From Mesostigma viride (Eukaryota > Streptophyta > Mesostigmatophyceae > Mesostigmatales > Mesostigmataceae), in contig RPFO01000332.1 of NCBI GenBank assembly GCA_009746045.1, positions 1 through 29,263 on the forward strand: DNA of 29,263 bases, given 5' to 3'. The notes below the pieces were generated by a model. It saw nothing but the letters and a program-made list of their open reading frames with translations. It had not been told where the DNA came from and made no database searches. This document shows, piece after piece, positions 14,159-22,837 of this stretch; within the stretch, counting starts at the first letter, position 1; each line of letters starts with the position of its first letter. A program made the translations under genes and the position numbers.

Positions 14159-16381
14159 ATGACAACCCCGGGCAACGTGTTACTTTCGCTGTACGAGGGC
14201 GGCAAGGCCGTCCCGGCCAAGGTGGCGAGCTGGGTGCGGGAGAGCGTCGGGTCCTGCGCGAGCGGCGTCGGAAAGACGCTCAAGAGGGACGAGATGGCGC
14301 GCGTCGTCGCGGCCATGTACCCCGACCTGCCCGCCGAATTCCTGCAGAAAGCGGCCAAACCGTCCCTCTGTCTCCTGCTGGGCGACGAGATCGTCGGCCG
14401 CACGATCTCGGGCTTGTGTCGCCAGGGCCTGGCGGGCGGCCCCGACACGCAACGGCGATTGATCGAGATCGTCTCCACGCTCACCCAACAGCCCGCCGCG
14501 AGTTTGGTAGCGCTCTCGCGCGAGGCGCTGTGTTCGCTGGCGGCGAACGCGTCCTCGACGAAGCAGAGAGCGGGCGCGATGCACGCCGCCAAACTGCTCG
14601 ACCCGCTCGCGGGCGTCGACTGGTCCAAGGTGGGCGCGCAGGCGTCGTCGGCTCTGTCCGCTGCGGCGCGCGGCGGGCGCGCGGCGTTCGACGCGTCCAA
14701 GGTGATCGGAGAGCAACTCTACGACGGGACGAACGCGGTGTTGCAGTCGCCGGTCACGCGCGCGGCGGCGAGGATGGCGGGACAGGCGGCGATGGCGGGC
14801 GGACGGATGGCGGGACAGGCGGCGATGGCGGGGGGGCGGATGGCGGGACAGGCGGCGATGGCGGGCGGACGGATGGCGGGGAGGGCGGCGATGGACGCGG
14901 TGGCGCCCCCGCCGTTCGAGATCCACGGGGTGGCGCAGCACAGGGCGTACCAGGTGGCTCTGGATTCGGCGCACCGGATGCGATCGGATCGGATCGCGTC
15001 GGCGATGAACCCGTACACGGGCGTGGAGAAGGGCAAGGCGCCCAAGGTGTCCCGCGCGATGCGGAGGGACGGGAACCCGTACGTCGGCTACGGGAACGCC
15101 GGGTATATCGGCGCCGGGTATAGCGGCTCCAAGAGAAAGTCGACGGTCACCGCACCCGTAGTCTCTGCCGCCCCGGGCCCGGTTGCGCCCATTCTCCCCA
15201 AATCATTGAACCCTGCGATAAAAGTGAAGATAAAACACAATTTAAAATTACTACATAGCGGTGCTTTACAAGATATTCGAAGATGGGCAACGGACCTTCT
15301 GATAAACGGTAAATCAAAAAAAGAAACGTTTGAAATGCTTGTTGCCGGCGCACCGTCACGACTCGGTTTAGAAAAGCATATGGTTGCCAATATTGCTAGT
15401 AAAGTACTGGAGGATCCTGATCATCATTTGGATGTCGAATTTGCTAAACTCGCTATACGGGAAGCACGAAAAGTGGAAAGTTGGAATCGAGACGTCAAGT
15501 ATTACGAGAGGTTGTTAGAGGATCCGAAACTGACACCAGAGGCTCGGACGTTGTACGAGACTTACCTGGTTAAGAGCAAGGAAGAGGCGAATTTGCAGTT
15601 GAAACAATTCCACGCCATCGTCGATCGTGCAAACGAGGTAGGGATTACGTCTATCGATAAAAATCCTGTGTCAATGTCTCCATATAAAAGTCATAATGAG
15701 GACGCGCTGGTGGAAGCCGCGATAAAGTCCCATTATAAGGCTTCAAAAAATGATGCCAAGACGGGACAAAATACGAGAAGTCTGGCTGTACAGCGGTTCG
15801 CAAAATACGCGCGCGCTGACCCGGACGACCTCGTCAAGAAAGTCAAGAAAAGGCAGGATGAAGAAGAACGAGAAGCGGAACAGGAGATCGACAAATGGCG
15901 GAAATCGAGTGCGGCGACCAAGATACAAGCCGTTTTCAGAGGCATGTCCGCCAGAAACAAATCCAAGAATCCACCCCCTCACTACACGGACGCCGAATGG
16001 GAGCAATTCGAGACCATCACAAAAGCCGGACCGGGCGCGGATGGTAACCAATCCAACGCTCCTAAGAAGTCGCGATTCACGGAAGTCGCCAATAGTGATG
16101 ACGAGGACGACGGCGCGCGAGTTCACGCCGCATTTATGAACTTTGATACAGCTATAAATGGCGACGACGAGGATCGCCCCGATGGCACGCGTGCGAACCA
16201 GGCGCGGTACGCCCGGTCGCGTCGCAAGCACCGCGCCAAGTCCGCGTCCGCCAAGAAGCCCTCGGTCCGTGTCGCGGCATCCAAGCGGAAGCACCGCGCC
16301 AAGTCCGCCCCGTCATCCGGCTCCTCCTCGCGGCAGCGGTGTTCCCACTCCCTCGGCGCCAACGCCGTCCTATGCGCCTAA
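14159..16381 (+). CDS. Large repeat-bearing protein with IQ motif, 740 aa
   Basis: Not assigned as a whole. Residues about 205-245 are four copies of an 11-residue Met/Ala/Gly repeat (RMAGQAAMAGG). Residues 275-330 are Gly/Tyr-rich. From about 340 the coding turns AT-richer and the protein becomes charged and helical, with a coiled-coil-like stretch at about 565-582 (KKVKKRQDEEEREAEQEI). Residues 589-599 (IQAVFRGMSAR) match the calmodulin-binding IQ consensus exactly. The end has two KHRAKSA copies in a basic tail. It starts 24 bp after the previous gene. Virion or host-cytoskeleton and calmodulin interaction is inference. Confidence 0.75.
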   Translation: MTTPGNVLLSLYEGGKAVPAKVASWVRESVGSCASGVGKTLKRDEMARVVAAMYPDLPAEFLQKAAKPSLCLLLGDEIVGRTISGLCRQGLAGGPDTQRRLIEIVSTLTQQPAASLVALSREALCSLAANASSTKQRAGAMHAAKLLDPLAGVDWSKVGAQASSALSAAARGGRAAFDASKVIGEQLYDGTNAVLQSPVTRAAARMAGQAAMAGGRMAGQAAMAGGRMAGQAAMAGGRMAGRAAMDAVAPPPFEIHGVAQHRAYQVALDSAHRMRSDRIASAMNPYTGVEKGKAPKVSRAMRRDGNPYVGYGNAGYIGAGYSGSKRKSTVTAPVVSAAPGPVAPILPKSLNPAIKVKIKHNLKLLHSGALQDIRRWATDLLINGKSKKETFEMLVAGAPSRLGLEKHMVANIASKVLEDPDHHLDVEFAKLAIREARKVESWNRDVKYYERLLEDPKLTPEARTLYETYLVKSKEEANLQLKQFHAIVDRANEVGITSIDKNPVSMSPYKSHNEDALVEAAIKSHYKASKNDAKTGQNTRSLAVQRFAKYARADPDDLVKKVKKRQDEEEREAEQEIDKWRKSSAATKIQAVFRGMSARNKSKNPPPHYTDAEWEQFETITKAGPGADGNQSNAPKKSRFTEVANSDDEDDGARVHAAFMNFDTAINGDDEDRPDGTRANQARYARSRRKHRAKSASAKKPSVRVAASKRKHRAKSAPSSGSSSRQRCSHSLGANAVLCA
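14771..14896 (+). repeat. 33-bp tandem repeat, four copies, in frame
   Basis: Starts at 14771, 14804, 14837 and 14870, the last copy diverged. The unit contains GGATGGCGGGACAGGCGGCG and GATGGCGGGCGG. It encodes RMAGQAAMAGG and keeps frame, so copy number could vary between isolates without breaking the gene. Confidence 0.85.
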
Positions 16382-16430
16382 CCGGCCCGCGAAATTCTGT
16401 CCACTCCCGTTGTGAGTGTCCCTGCGAACG

Positions 16431-17027
16431 ATGGAGCCCGCCCCGGACGTCGCCCCCGAACTCGTCTGCCGTCTCTGCGGCGACTCCTCGGCCGCCAAGC
16501 CCCTCGACTGGAAGTCCCTCTGCAAGGCCTGTCGCAAGGCCGAGGGGAAGAAGTTCAAGGCGTCCAAGGAGGGCTACTTCCGCAACCAGGTCCACTCCCT
16601 GCACAAGACCAACCGCCGTTCCGGTCGTCGCCAGGTGTCCCTCACCGCGCGGGACCTGGCCGAGATATGGGACCAGCAGGGCGGTCTGTGCGCCATCACC
16701 GCGTTAGAGATGACGCACGCGCCCGACTCCGGTCCCGGCCCGGCGGGCAGATCCGCGACCGTCGATCTCATCGACCCGAAGGCCGGCGTCGTCAAGGGGA
16801 ACGTCCGTCTCGTCTGTCGACGCGTCAAGCGCATGAAGGGCAACGATGACGTCGATTCGTTCCTCGACTTCTGCGCCCTGATTGGCGACCGATCCGCGGC
16901 ACCGTCCACTAGTGCCGTCAAAGCCGACACGGCCGACGAAAACGACACGAACATGTCGGTCGATCGTGTCGGTTCGGCCGCCCACACGTCCTGGGCCGAC
17001 ATCCAGGACGACATCGAGGAAGTATAA
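16431..17027 (+). CDS. Zinc-ribbon protein with HNH-like domain, 198 aa
   Basis: The ATG at 16431 is chosen over an in-frame GTG at 16416. Residues 13-34 hold CRLC and CKAC, a zinc-ribbon-like pair. Residues about 76-136 match the shape of HNH endonucleases of viruses and phages: LAEIWDQQGGLCAIT, then VDLIDPKAG, then KGNVRLVCRRVKRMKG. The usual SxDRI and first catalytic His are not evident (VDLID instead), so activity is doubtful. The C-terminus is acidic. Its stop codon lies inside the TATAAAGG of the next gene. Confidence 0.7.
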   Translation: MEPAPDVAPELVCRLCGDSSAAKPLDWKSLCKACRKAEGKKFKASKEGYFRNQVHSLHKTNRRSGRRQVSLTARDLAEIWDQQGGLCAITALEMTHAPDSGPGPAGRSATVDLIDPKAGVVKGNVRLVCRRVKRMKGNDDVDSFLDFCALIGDRSAAPSTSAVKADTADENDTNMSVDRVGSAAHTSWADIQDDIEEV

Positions 17028-17030
17028 AGG
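17023..17030 (+). promoter_or_regulatory. TATAAAGG box overlapping upstream stop codon
   Basis: TATAAAGG lies 62 bp ahead of the ATG at 17092, and its TAA is the stop of the HNH-like gene. The 60-bp leader is C/T-rich. This is the best canonical TATA box in the window and suggests strong expression of the next gene. Confidence 0.6.
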
Positions 17031-17091
17031 TCGCCCCGCTCGTTGTCCGAGCTCGTTCCTTTCTCTCCACCTACCTCCACACACCTCAAGA

Positions 17092-17862
17092 ATGGCCTCC
17101 ACGATCGTCCTTTTCGACGACTTCGATGCGGACAAGGTCTTGTACAAGGACCCCAAGCGGTCCGGGCGGGGTCCGTCGGGCCCAGGCGCCCTCTCCGTGT
17201 ACATGTCCTACGGCGTCGACGGCACGCCCATCCGCATCCAGACCCCTCGCATGCGCGCGCCGTTCGGCATCAGCTCCTTCGATCCCAAGCCCGGGACCAA
17301 CGACATCCGCAAGTACACTCTGGACCTCTCGTTTGACCGCCACACCACCGAGGGGTCGGACAACGCGCTCTTTTACGAGATGTGGACGGGGCTCGACGAC
17401 CGCAACAAGAAGCAGTCGCATTCCAAGTGCGTGGAATGGTTCGGCAAGAAGATGAGCGACGAACTCATCGGGGAGCTGTACACGTCGGCCATCAAGCCCT
17501 CGAAGAAGGAGGAGTACCCCCCCACGCTCAAGTGCAACGTTCCTTTCCGCGACGGCCAATTCCAGTGCCGCTTCTTTGACGAGAACCGCCAGCCCGCCAC
17601 CTTCGCGGACGTGCAGAAGGGCTGTGACGTGCAAGTCATCCTGGAGGTGTCGCGCATGTGGTTCATGGACAAGCAGTTTGGGTGCACGCCCGTGGTGCAG
17701 TCGCTGCAGTTCTTCCCGTCGAACCGCATGCCCGACGAGTACTGCTTCGTGGACCGCGGGGTCGCGAACCGCTCGCCGTCCGAGGGTGCGGAGGCCGAGG
17801 GGTCGGACGACGAGACGGTCCGCGAGAACAAGCGGTTGAGAGCGTCCTCGGACTCGGACTGA
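17092..17862 (+). CDS. DUF5871-like conserved giant-virus protein, 256 aa
   Basis: It contains blocks I associate with a conserved protein of large algal and amoebal viruses (DUF5871-like): RMRAPFGISSFDPKPG at about 50-66, KYTLDLSF at about 74-81, and VQVILEVSRMWFMDKQFG near 183-200. The C-terminal 30 residues are acidic. Function is unproven. Its compact beta-rich core and acidic tail have led me to consider a single-stranded DNA-binding role, which is inference only. The ATG at 17092 follows a clear TATAAAGG. Confidence 0.7.
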   Translation: MASTIVLFDDFDADKVLYKDPKRSGRGPSGPGALSVYMSYGVDGTPIRIQTPRMRAPFGISSFDPKPGTNDIRKYTLDLSFDRHTTEGSDNALFYEMWTGLDDRNKKQSHSKCVEWFGKKMSDELIGELYTSAIKPSKKEEYPPTLKCNVPFRDGQFQCRFFDENRQPATFADVQKGCDVQVILEVSRMWFMDKQFGCTPVVQSLQFFPSNRMPDEYCFVDRGVANRSPSEGAEAEGSDDETVRENKRLRASSDSD

Positions 17863-17873
17863 GCGGAAAATAT

Positions 17874-18326
17874 ATGTCCGTATGTAGTATTATCGAACTG
17901 ATGTTATCCGATTCCCTAATAAAATCCTTTTTGGTGGGTTCCTCTGCCCCCATGGGCGCGTTGTTGCCATTGTACTTGTCCGCCGTCCGTTCCGTGGGCG
18001 TCCCGGCCCAGCCGGCGCACACGGAATGGGTCATATTCCTAGTCATGATCGTGTTAGGCGTAGGAAACCTCGCGGCCGTGCGTTGGACTCGCGAGTACAA
18101 CAAGCACATTAGCAGTGACAGGAAGTTCGTGTACGCGGGCGCGATCGCCGGTCTGACGATAGGTCTGCTCGTGGCCGCGTCCGGTTTCCACCTGTCGTAC
18201 TTCCCGGGATGGTCGATCGCCGGCCACGCGATCCCGATCGTCGCATCGACCGCGGCGTACTCGGCCTTGTTCCTGTACGTCCTCAAACCGCTCGACGCGC
18301 TCATGAACCAGGTGTGCGCTTCGTGA
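17874..18326 (+). CDS. Membrane protein with three spans, 150 aa
   Basis: Hydrophobic segments at about 52-69 (WVIFLVMIVLGVGNLAAV), 86-105 and 116-137 are separated by short charged loops (RWTREYNKH). The N-terminal 45 residues are moderately hydrophobic. The ATG follows GGAAAATAT and begins 11 bp after the previous stop. A virion inner-membrane or host-membrane protein is likely; no family is recognised. Confidence 0.75.
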   Translation: MSVCSIIELMLSDSLIKSFLVGSSAPMGALLPLYLSAVRSVGVPAQPAHTEWVIFLVMIVLGVGNLAAVRWTREYNKHISSDRKFVYAGAIAGLTIGLLVAASGFHLSYFPGWSIAGHAIPIVASTAAYSALFLYVLKPLDALMNQVCAS

Positions 18327-18361
18327 GGGGTCGACAATCGCGCGGGATACGGTGCAATGTG

Positions 18362-18931
18362 ATGAAACGCAAGTGGAAGCAACTCGAGGCGGCGTTAGAT
18401 GCGATCTACTCGCCCCGGTTGAAAAGGGCGCCCAACATCGACGGGATCTTGGCGCGCGACCCGGGGTTGGCGGCGATGACGAAAGAAATCATCCGCACGT
18501 TCTTCCGATCGGGGTATCCGTTGACACCTCGCGTCCTCTTGTTGGACGAACTGTTCCAAGAAGAGCCCGGACTTAGTCCGCGGACGCGCGACCGACTGAA
18601 AGAGACGTTCGCGTTCAGCGTGGACGAGGACGAGCCGCGCATCGTCCTGAACCCCGACTATTGGGCTTCGAGTCTTCCGGAAATGTTGAGAAGCGGATGC
18701 AAGTATACCCAGGACGGCGTGGACATGCCGAAACACGTCCCTCTGATCCTCGCGGGGGCGGTCGCGCACGAGATGCTGCACCTGATCGACGGCGAGGAAG
18801 ACGTCCGGGACGTGTCGGACGTCAACTACGGCCATACGTCGACGTGGCTGTCCCTCATGAAACGGCATCTAGGGAGGGGCGGCGACGGGGATCCGACGAA
18901 GGAGATCAATTTCACGTTCCAACTCGTCTGA
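18362..18931 (+). CDS. SprT-like zinc metalloprotease, 189 aa
   Basis: A compact protease. HEMLH lies at residues 136-140, with a following Gly157-His158 in YGHTSTWLSLMKRHL where Spartan-type enzymes place the third zinc ligand. The preceding strand RIVLNPDYW and the helix ending in VAHEMLH fit the SprT fold. It is shorter than the copy at 72-1289 and only distantly similar, so it is likely an independent acquisition. DNA-protein crosslink repair or virion maturation is inferred. The start is the ATG at 18362; an overlapping ATG at 18357 is in another frame. Confidence 0.8.
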   Translation: MKRKWKQLEAALDAIYSPRLKRAPNIDGILARDPGLAAMTKEIIRTFFRSGYPLTPRVLLLDELFQEEPGLSPRTRDRLKETFAFSVDEDEPRIVLNPDYWASSLPEMLRSGCKYTQDGVDMPKHVPLILAGAVAHEMLHLIDGEEDVRDVSDVNYGHTSTWLSLMKRHLGRGGDGDPTKEINFTFQLV

Positions 18932-19043
18932 TGGACGTGTCGGTGTCGTTTTCTAGATCGCGTTCGCGGACCGCACAAAGTAATCGCGTCTCGTAACGAT
19001 TTAGTCGCGACGGCGACTCTCGACCACACAATCGAGACGAACC

Positions 19044-19508
19044 ATGGCAGCGAGAGCGAGTTCCTACGCGAGGCTGGTCTGCGTGAGTCAGCATGTGTCC
19101 AAATGCAGGAGGTGGTTGGAATCCGTGGAACGCGAGCGAGGGATCAAGATACAGCACGCCGGGAACGGCGGCGAAAAGGTTTTATTCACGTCCAAAGGCA
19201 AGCCGTTATACGTCGACGGGTTCACGTCGGACACCGACCCCCCTACGGTGTTCGAATACCACGGGGACTTTTGGCACGGGAACCCGGACAAGTTCGGGTT
19301 CTTCACCGAGCACCCCGTCAAGAACTGCTACCACGGCGAGCTGTACATCCGCACGATACGCAAAGAGGAGGAGATCTTGCGGATGGGCTATGCGTTGGAG
19401 ACGAGGTGGGAATGCGAGGACGAGGGTCTGCCCGCGCCCAAGTGGAAGGTCCCTTCCAAGTTCCCGCTGACCGGTAAGCCCCGAGGCGGGAAGACGCGTT
19501 GGTCGTGA
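19044..19508 (+). CDS. Vsr-like PD-(D/E)XK endonuclease, 154 aa
   Basis: Residues 50-125 match a nuclease family widespread in giant viruses and related to very-short-patch repair endonucleases. Key parts are Asp58 in YVDGF, VFEYHGDFWHGNP with Glu71, Asp75 and His78, the segment CYHGELYIRTIRKEEEI, and TRWECE at 121-125. The usual D, E and H positions are all present, so the enzyme is probably active. Nicking at mismatches or self-DNA processing is known only for relatives. The 112-bp gap before it holds no gene; GATTTAG is the only AT-rich part. Confidence 0.8.
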   Translation: MAARASSYARLVCVSQHVSKCRRWLESVERERGIKIQHAGNGGEKVLFTSKGKPLYVDGFTSDTDPPTVFEYHGDFWHGNPDKFGFFTEHPVKNCYHGELYIRTIRKEEEILRMGYALETRWECEDEGLPAPKWKVPSKFPLTGKPRGGKTRWS

Positions 19509-19540
19509 AAAATCTCTCGGCACACAGTTATACGTCGAAG

Positions 19541-20206
19541 ATGTCCACCTCCTATTGCAACGCCGCGAGAGGGCAGTCGGACAGTTTCATCGGCGCTCGC
19601 GAGCGGCCGCAGGTGTTCCCGAGCTGTGCGTCGACCCGGAGTTCGAGACGATGCGTTCCTCGCAGCAGGTCGGCACGGAGACGCGTCTGATCCCGTCGGA
19701 CGAGTACGACAACGTGTACGGCATCGACACGCGCGCCGCGCCCCGTCTGAGCCAGATCGGGAGCGGGTTTGACGCGCAGATGCAGTTCGCGACCGACCTC
19801 CTCCCGTCCGCGGAGGACGTCATGGGCTTGCTCCTGAAGCAGGGGGAGGGCATCCTGGCCGTCACGAGCAACCGGAAGGACCTGCCTTTCACCGGCATCC
19901 AGAGCCTCCGCGAGTACACGCCCGCCCATGGACCTGAGCATGTTCGGCCAGATGAACCTGGCGACGACGGGCGTCATGGCCAACGCCAAGTGGAACGGGT
20001 CGATCGGCGCGTTCCCCCGCCCCGTGACGATGCAGTTCGACCCCCGTTACGAGCTCCCTAGCCTCGCCGACGCCGACACGACGGTGTACGGCGTCCCCCT
20101 GGTGAACGCGACCGAGTCGTTCGGCATGATGGGCGAGCCCTCTCGAGGAGCACAAAACGCCGTCCGCGGGGCTCCCGGGTTCAACGCCGAGCTCACCGGT
20201 CTCTAG
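19541..20206 (+). CDS. Hypothetical protein disrupted by two frame changes
   Basis: The ATG at 19541 follows AGTTATACGTCGAAG, a good TATA-like start. Coding-like protein runs in one frame to about 19620, in a second to about 19925 (VDPEFETMRSSQQVG to LREYTPA), and back in the first from 19928 (MDLSMFGQMNL) to 20206. A one-base loss followed by a one-base gain explains it. The C run at 19925-19927 is a likely place for the second. Alternatively the last part is a separate 92-residue gene starting at 19928. Not recognised; Met/Phe/Gly-rich, possibly a virion protein. Confidence 0.5.
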
Positions 20207-20251
20207 TGCGTTCGAGGCACACGCAAAATCGTCCGGGTGACTACATAAGCA

Positions 20252-20724
20252 ATGGAGGGCGCGTACCAGCTCGAGGAGTGGCGCAAGAAGATGCGATCCA
20301 TGACGTCCGAGTTCATCGAAGTGGACGACATCCTCCGCCAGACGAGCAAGAGCCTCGCGCCCCACCGAAAACGCAAGCGGACGTTGTCCGTCGAAATCCT
20401 GGACTCCATGACGAAGGCCGGCGTCGACGCCTGCAACATCTCGGGGCGGGACGACAAGCTCGTGGTGAAGACTCGCAAGAAGAAGACGTCGCTCAAGGAC
20501 GTCCTTCCGAGTCGCCTGGAAAAGTTCTTCGAGAACGAGCCCGGTCGGTGCGAGGAGTGTCTGAACTTCCTCATGGAGCCCGAGGTGACCGAAGTCCGTC
20601 GCTGTGCCGCGTGACCAAGAAGAAGAGGAAGGCCGATGAGGACGAGGACGCGGGTCACCCGGAGGCCGAGGAGGAGGCCGAGGAAGAGGGCGAGGAAGAG
20701 GAAGAGGAAGAGGAGGAGGACTGA
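20252..20724 (+). CDS. Short helical conserved viral protein with acidic tail (DUF5760-like)
   Basis: Residues 1-115 form a charged helical protein with EVDDILRQTSKSL, a basic KRKRTLSVEILDSM helix, DKLVVKTRKKKTSLKDVLPSRL and NEPGRCEECLNFLMEP. The pattern resembles short giant-virus proteins of the DUF5760 type; function unknown. This frame stops at 20614. A lysine-rich then Glu-rich tail continues in the next frame to 20724, suggesting a one-base loss near 20595-20610. If so, the intact protein would be about 157 residues. CTACATAAG sits just before the ATG. Confidence 0.6.
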
Positions 20725-20870
20725 GCCTCTCGCCTCATGTCCTCGACGAAAAAGTGGATGCCCAGGTCCGGCCGGTCGATGTAACTCCCGTACGCGTCGA
20801 TCCACTCCCCCGTGATCGGGAGGACGACAATGTTGTTGTGAATCGGATGACAATGAGCTAATATGTCCAT
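20655..20870 (-). CDS. Hypothetical protein, 71 aa, overlapping the acidic tail antisense
   Basis: It starts MDILAHCHPIHNN, with CTTTATTATT directly ahead of the ATG. The first 48 residues (VVLPITGEWIDAYGSYIDRPDLG) look like a real globular piece. The last 20 are almost all Ser, encoded by the complement of the Glu tract of the facing gene, so the true end may be earlier or shifted. Function unknown. Confidence 0.5.
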   Translation of the reverse strand: MDILAHCHPIHNNIVVLPITGEWIDAYGSYIDRPDLGIHFFVEDMRREAQSSSSSSSSSSPSSSASSSASG

Positions 20871-20936
20871 AATAATAAAAGCACGCGTTTATTTCCCACG
20901 AATAAAAAAGTCTGGAACTGGGTAGACTAGCGAACC
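20871..20936. promoter_or_regulatory. AT-rich divergent promoter
   Basis: AATAATAAAAGC, CGTTTATTTCC and CGAATAAAAAAG lie within 66 bp between the minus-strand 71-aa gene and the RING-TRAF-type gene. It is the most AT-rich gap in this part of the window and probably serves both directions. Confidence 0.5.
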
Positions 20937-21785
20937 ATGGATTGCACGGAGGATTGTCGCCACGTGCAGGTGGCGTCCGACGATCTCCAATGTCACGTTT
21001 GCATGTGCGTGTTGAACGATCCGGTGGTCATCGAGTGCCGCACGAGGGTGGAGGGCGGTAAGTGTGAGGCGATCCTCTGCAACAAGCCGTGTTCGAGGGA
21101 GCTGATCTCGAAACAGAAACGGCGCGGGGGCGTGGTCGCCGCCGTCACGGGCAAGTGCATCCTGTGTCGCGCCCCGTGGCACCGGTACCGCGTGCAGCAC
21201 CTCGTGACGCTGGGCCGGATCACGTCGCTGGTCAAGCGCAAGTGCGCCAACTTCGAGCGCGGGTGCGAGTTCCAGGGGAGCGTGGAGGAGGTCACGCAGC
21301 ACAGGAAGGACGGAGGGTGTCCCCACGAGCGTCTAGAATGTCCGAATCGCGTGCACGGGTGTTCCGAGACGGTGTTGCGGAAAGATGTAGGCAAGCACCG
21401 CGTCGAGTGCGCCTTTTTTCCGTGTCGTTTCTTCCTGAACGGCGACGGGTGCACCCACGTGGCGCGATTGTCGGAGATCCCTCTCCACGAGTCGATCTGC
21501 CCGTTCTCGTCGACGCAGTGTCGCATGCTCGTGAACAGCGCCCGTCTGCACGGGATCTGGGCGTCGGGCAACGACAACAATTGTCTCCGCTGGGAGCGGT
21601 GCGAGGCGGGGCAGGAGTACGTGAACCTCCCGGACCCGGACGAGGAGTCGGAGGGCGACGAGGGCGACGACGACGACGGGGGCGGGGACGGGGAGGACGA
21701 GTCGATCGACGAGGAGGCGGAATCGGGGATGCGGGGTTCGATGGGGCGTTCGTTCATCTCCATCGAAAACGTTTCCCTTCGCTGA
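20937..21785 (+). CDS. RING plus TRAF-type zinc-finger protein, likely E3 ubiquitin ligase
   Basis: A 282-residue Cys/His-rich protein. Residues 19-77 form a RING-like module: CHVC with Cys19 and Cys22, Cys34, Cys43, CNKPC with Cys48 and Cys52, and CILC with Cys74 and Cys77. Residues 103-163 carry TRAF-type fingers: CANFERGCEF, then HRKDGGC, CPNRVHGC, KHRVEC and PCRF. This order is that of TRAF-like E3 ligases, which in eukaryotes ubiquitinate signalling proteins. A viral copy could redirect host turnover. The insertion between the second and third Cys pairs is long, so the RING may be atypical. Residues about 228-265 are Asp/Glu-rich. Confidence 0.75.
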   Translation: MDCTEDCRHVQVASDDLQCHVCMCVLNDPVVIECRTRVEGGKCEAILCNKPCSRELISKQKRRGGVVAAVTGKCILCRAPWHRYRVQHLVTLGRITSLVKRKCANFERGCEFQGSVEEVTQHRKDGGCPHERLECPNRVHGCSETVLRKDVGKHRVECAFFPCRFFLNGDGCTHVARLSEIPLHESICPFSSTQCRMLVNSARLHGIWASGNDNNCLRWERCEAGQEYVNLPDPDEESEGDEGDDDDGGGDGEDESIDEEAESGMRGSMGRSFISIENVSLR

Positions 21786-21796
21786 CCGACACGGCG

Positions 21797-22808
21797 ATGG
21801 ACTCTTTCGAGGCCTGGAGCTGCATCGCGGAACGCATGGACCAGTCGAGTCTGGCCAATGTCGAGACGGCGTTCGGGGTCGAGTGCGATCCCGGCGCGGC
21901 GGTCCGCAAGGAGCGGGACATGCGGTACGAGTTCGTCTACACGGAATGCGAGGAGGACACGGAGCGCATCCGGTCCATGCTGATCGAGCGCCAGTCGTTG
22001 CGATACGCCCTGGAACGCTACTTCGACGTGTTCTCGGAAGTGGTCCGGGCGCACAAGGGGCGAGGGGACGACATCACGGACCTGTTCGTCCACTCGCTGC
22101 TGCAGCCCGACCAGGTGGCCATGTTCACCGAGGACCACTACCTGGCGGCTCGCATGTTGCTTCCCTTGTCGATGGAACCGAGGGCGGAGTGCAAACCGCT
22201 GGCGCCGCTCACGCGGATCGCGGACATGGTCGATCGTCTCGAGTCTCAGCGCGTGGCGCATTCTCTCTCGTGGATATTCTTGGACGCGTTGGGATTGGAG
22301 GAGGGTTCGTTCGTGTTGATGATGCTGACGCTCGGCACCCGCCGTCCGATGCAGCAAGGGAAGTACTGTTTTCCTGCGCTGCACCCGCTCGGTGCTCGCG
22401 ACGGAGTGCTGGGACCGGCATTCGGACGGTCGCACGCGGATCGCCGAGCTCGTATCGCGCGGCCGGGCGGCCGTCGAGAGCAGACGCACGAAGAGCTGTA
22501 ACTTGGAGATGGCCCGTCGCATGTTGCGCAAGTACCCCCTTCACTTTGTTGCGCGGCGCTCGGGCTACTTGGATTACAACGGCATCCGCACGGGCGACTT
22601 TGCGACCTTCGAGGAGTGGAGGGAGGAGGCGCGCAAGATGTTCGAGAGCTGCATCGGCGCGTACGAATCCAACTTGCGGAAGGTCCGCGACGCGATGACG
22701 CGTCAGACCTCGGCGAAGATGGCGAACGCGTCCATGACCTTCGAGAAGGAGGTGTGGACGACGGTGCTGATTTTCAAGAGACCCACGTGTTGTCACGCGT
22801 TTCGCTGA
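21797..22808 (+). CDS. Hypothetical protein in two frames, or two adjacent genes
   Basis: From the ATG at 21797 one frame encodes a helical protein (MDSFEAWSC, then many Leu/Glu-rich helices) that becomes less protein-like after about 22385 and stops at 22501. A second frame gives good protein from about 22386 to 22808 (ELVSRGRAAVES, GYLDYNGIRTGDFATFEEW). A one-base gain near 22380-22392 would make one gene of about 337 residues. Otherwise a second gene begins at the ATG at 22509. GYLDYNG with a TF/W pattern hints at a small globular domain, not recognised. Confidence 0.55.
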
Positions 22809-22822
22809 TCGAAGGGTCGTTT

Positions 22823-22837
22823 GTCCGTCAGACGGAC
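22823..22837. terminator. Palindrome between convergent gene ends
   Basis: GTCCGTCAGACGGAC is perfectly symmetric about one A. It includes the stop codon of the minus-strand membrane gene (complement of 22828-22830) and starts 15 bases after the plus-strand stop. Same layout as the palindrome at 1283. Confidence 0.5.

Noticed and set aside
20993-22531. 512-codon minus-strand open frame
   Set aside because: Antisense to the RING-TRAF-type gene, whose zinc motifs prove the plus-strand frame; its own protein is Arg/His-rich with no domain.
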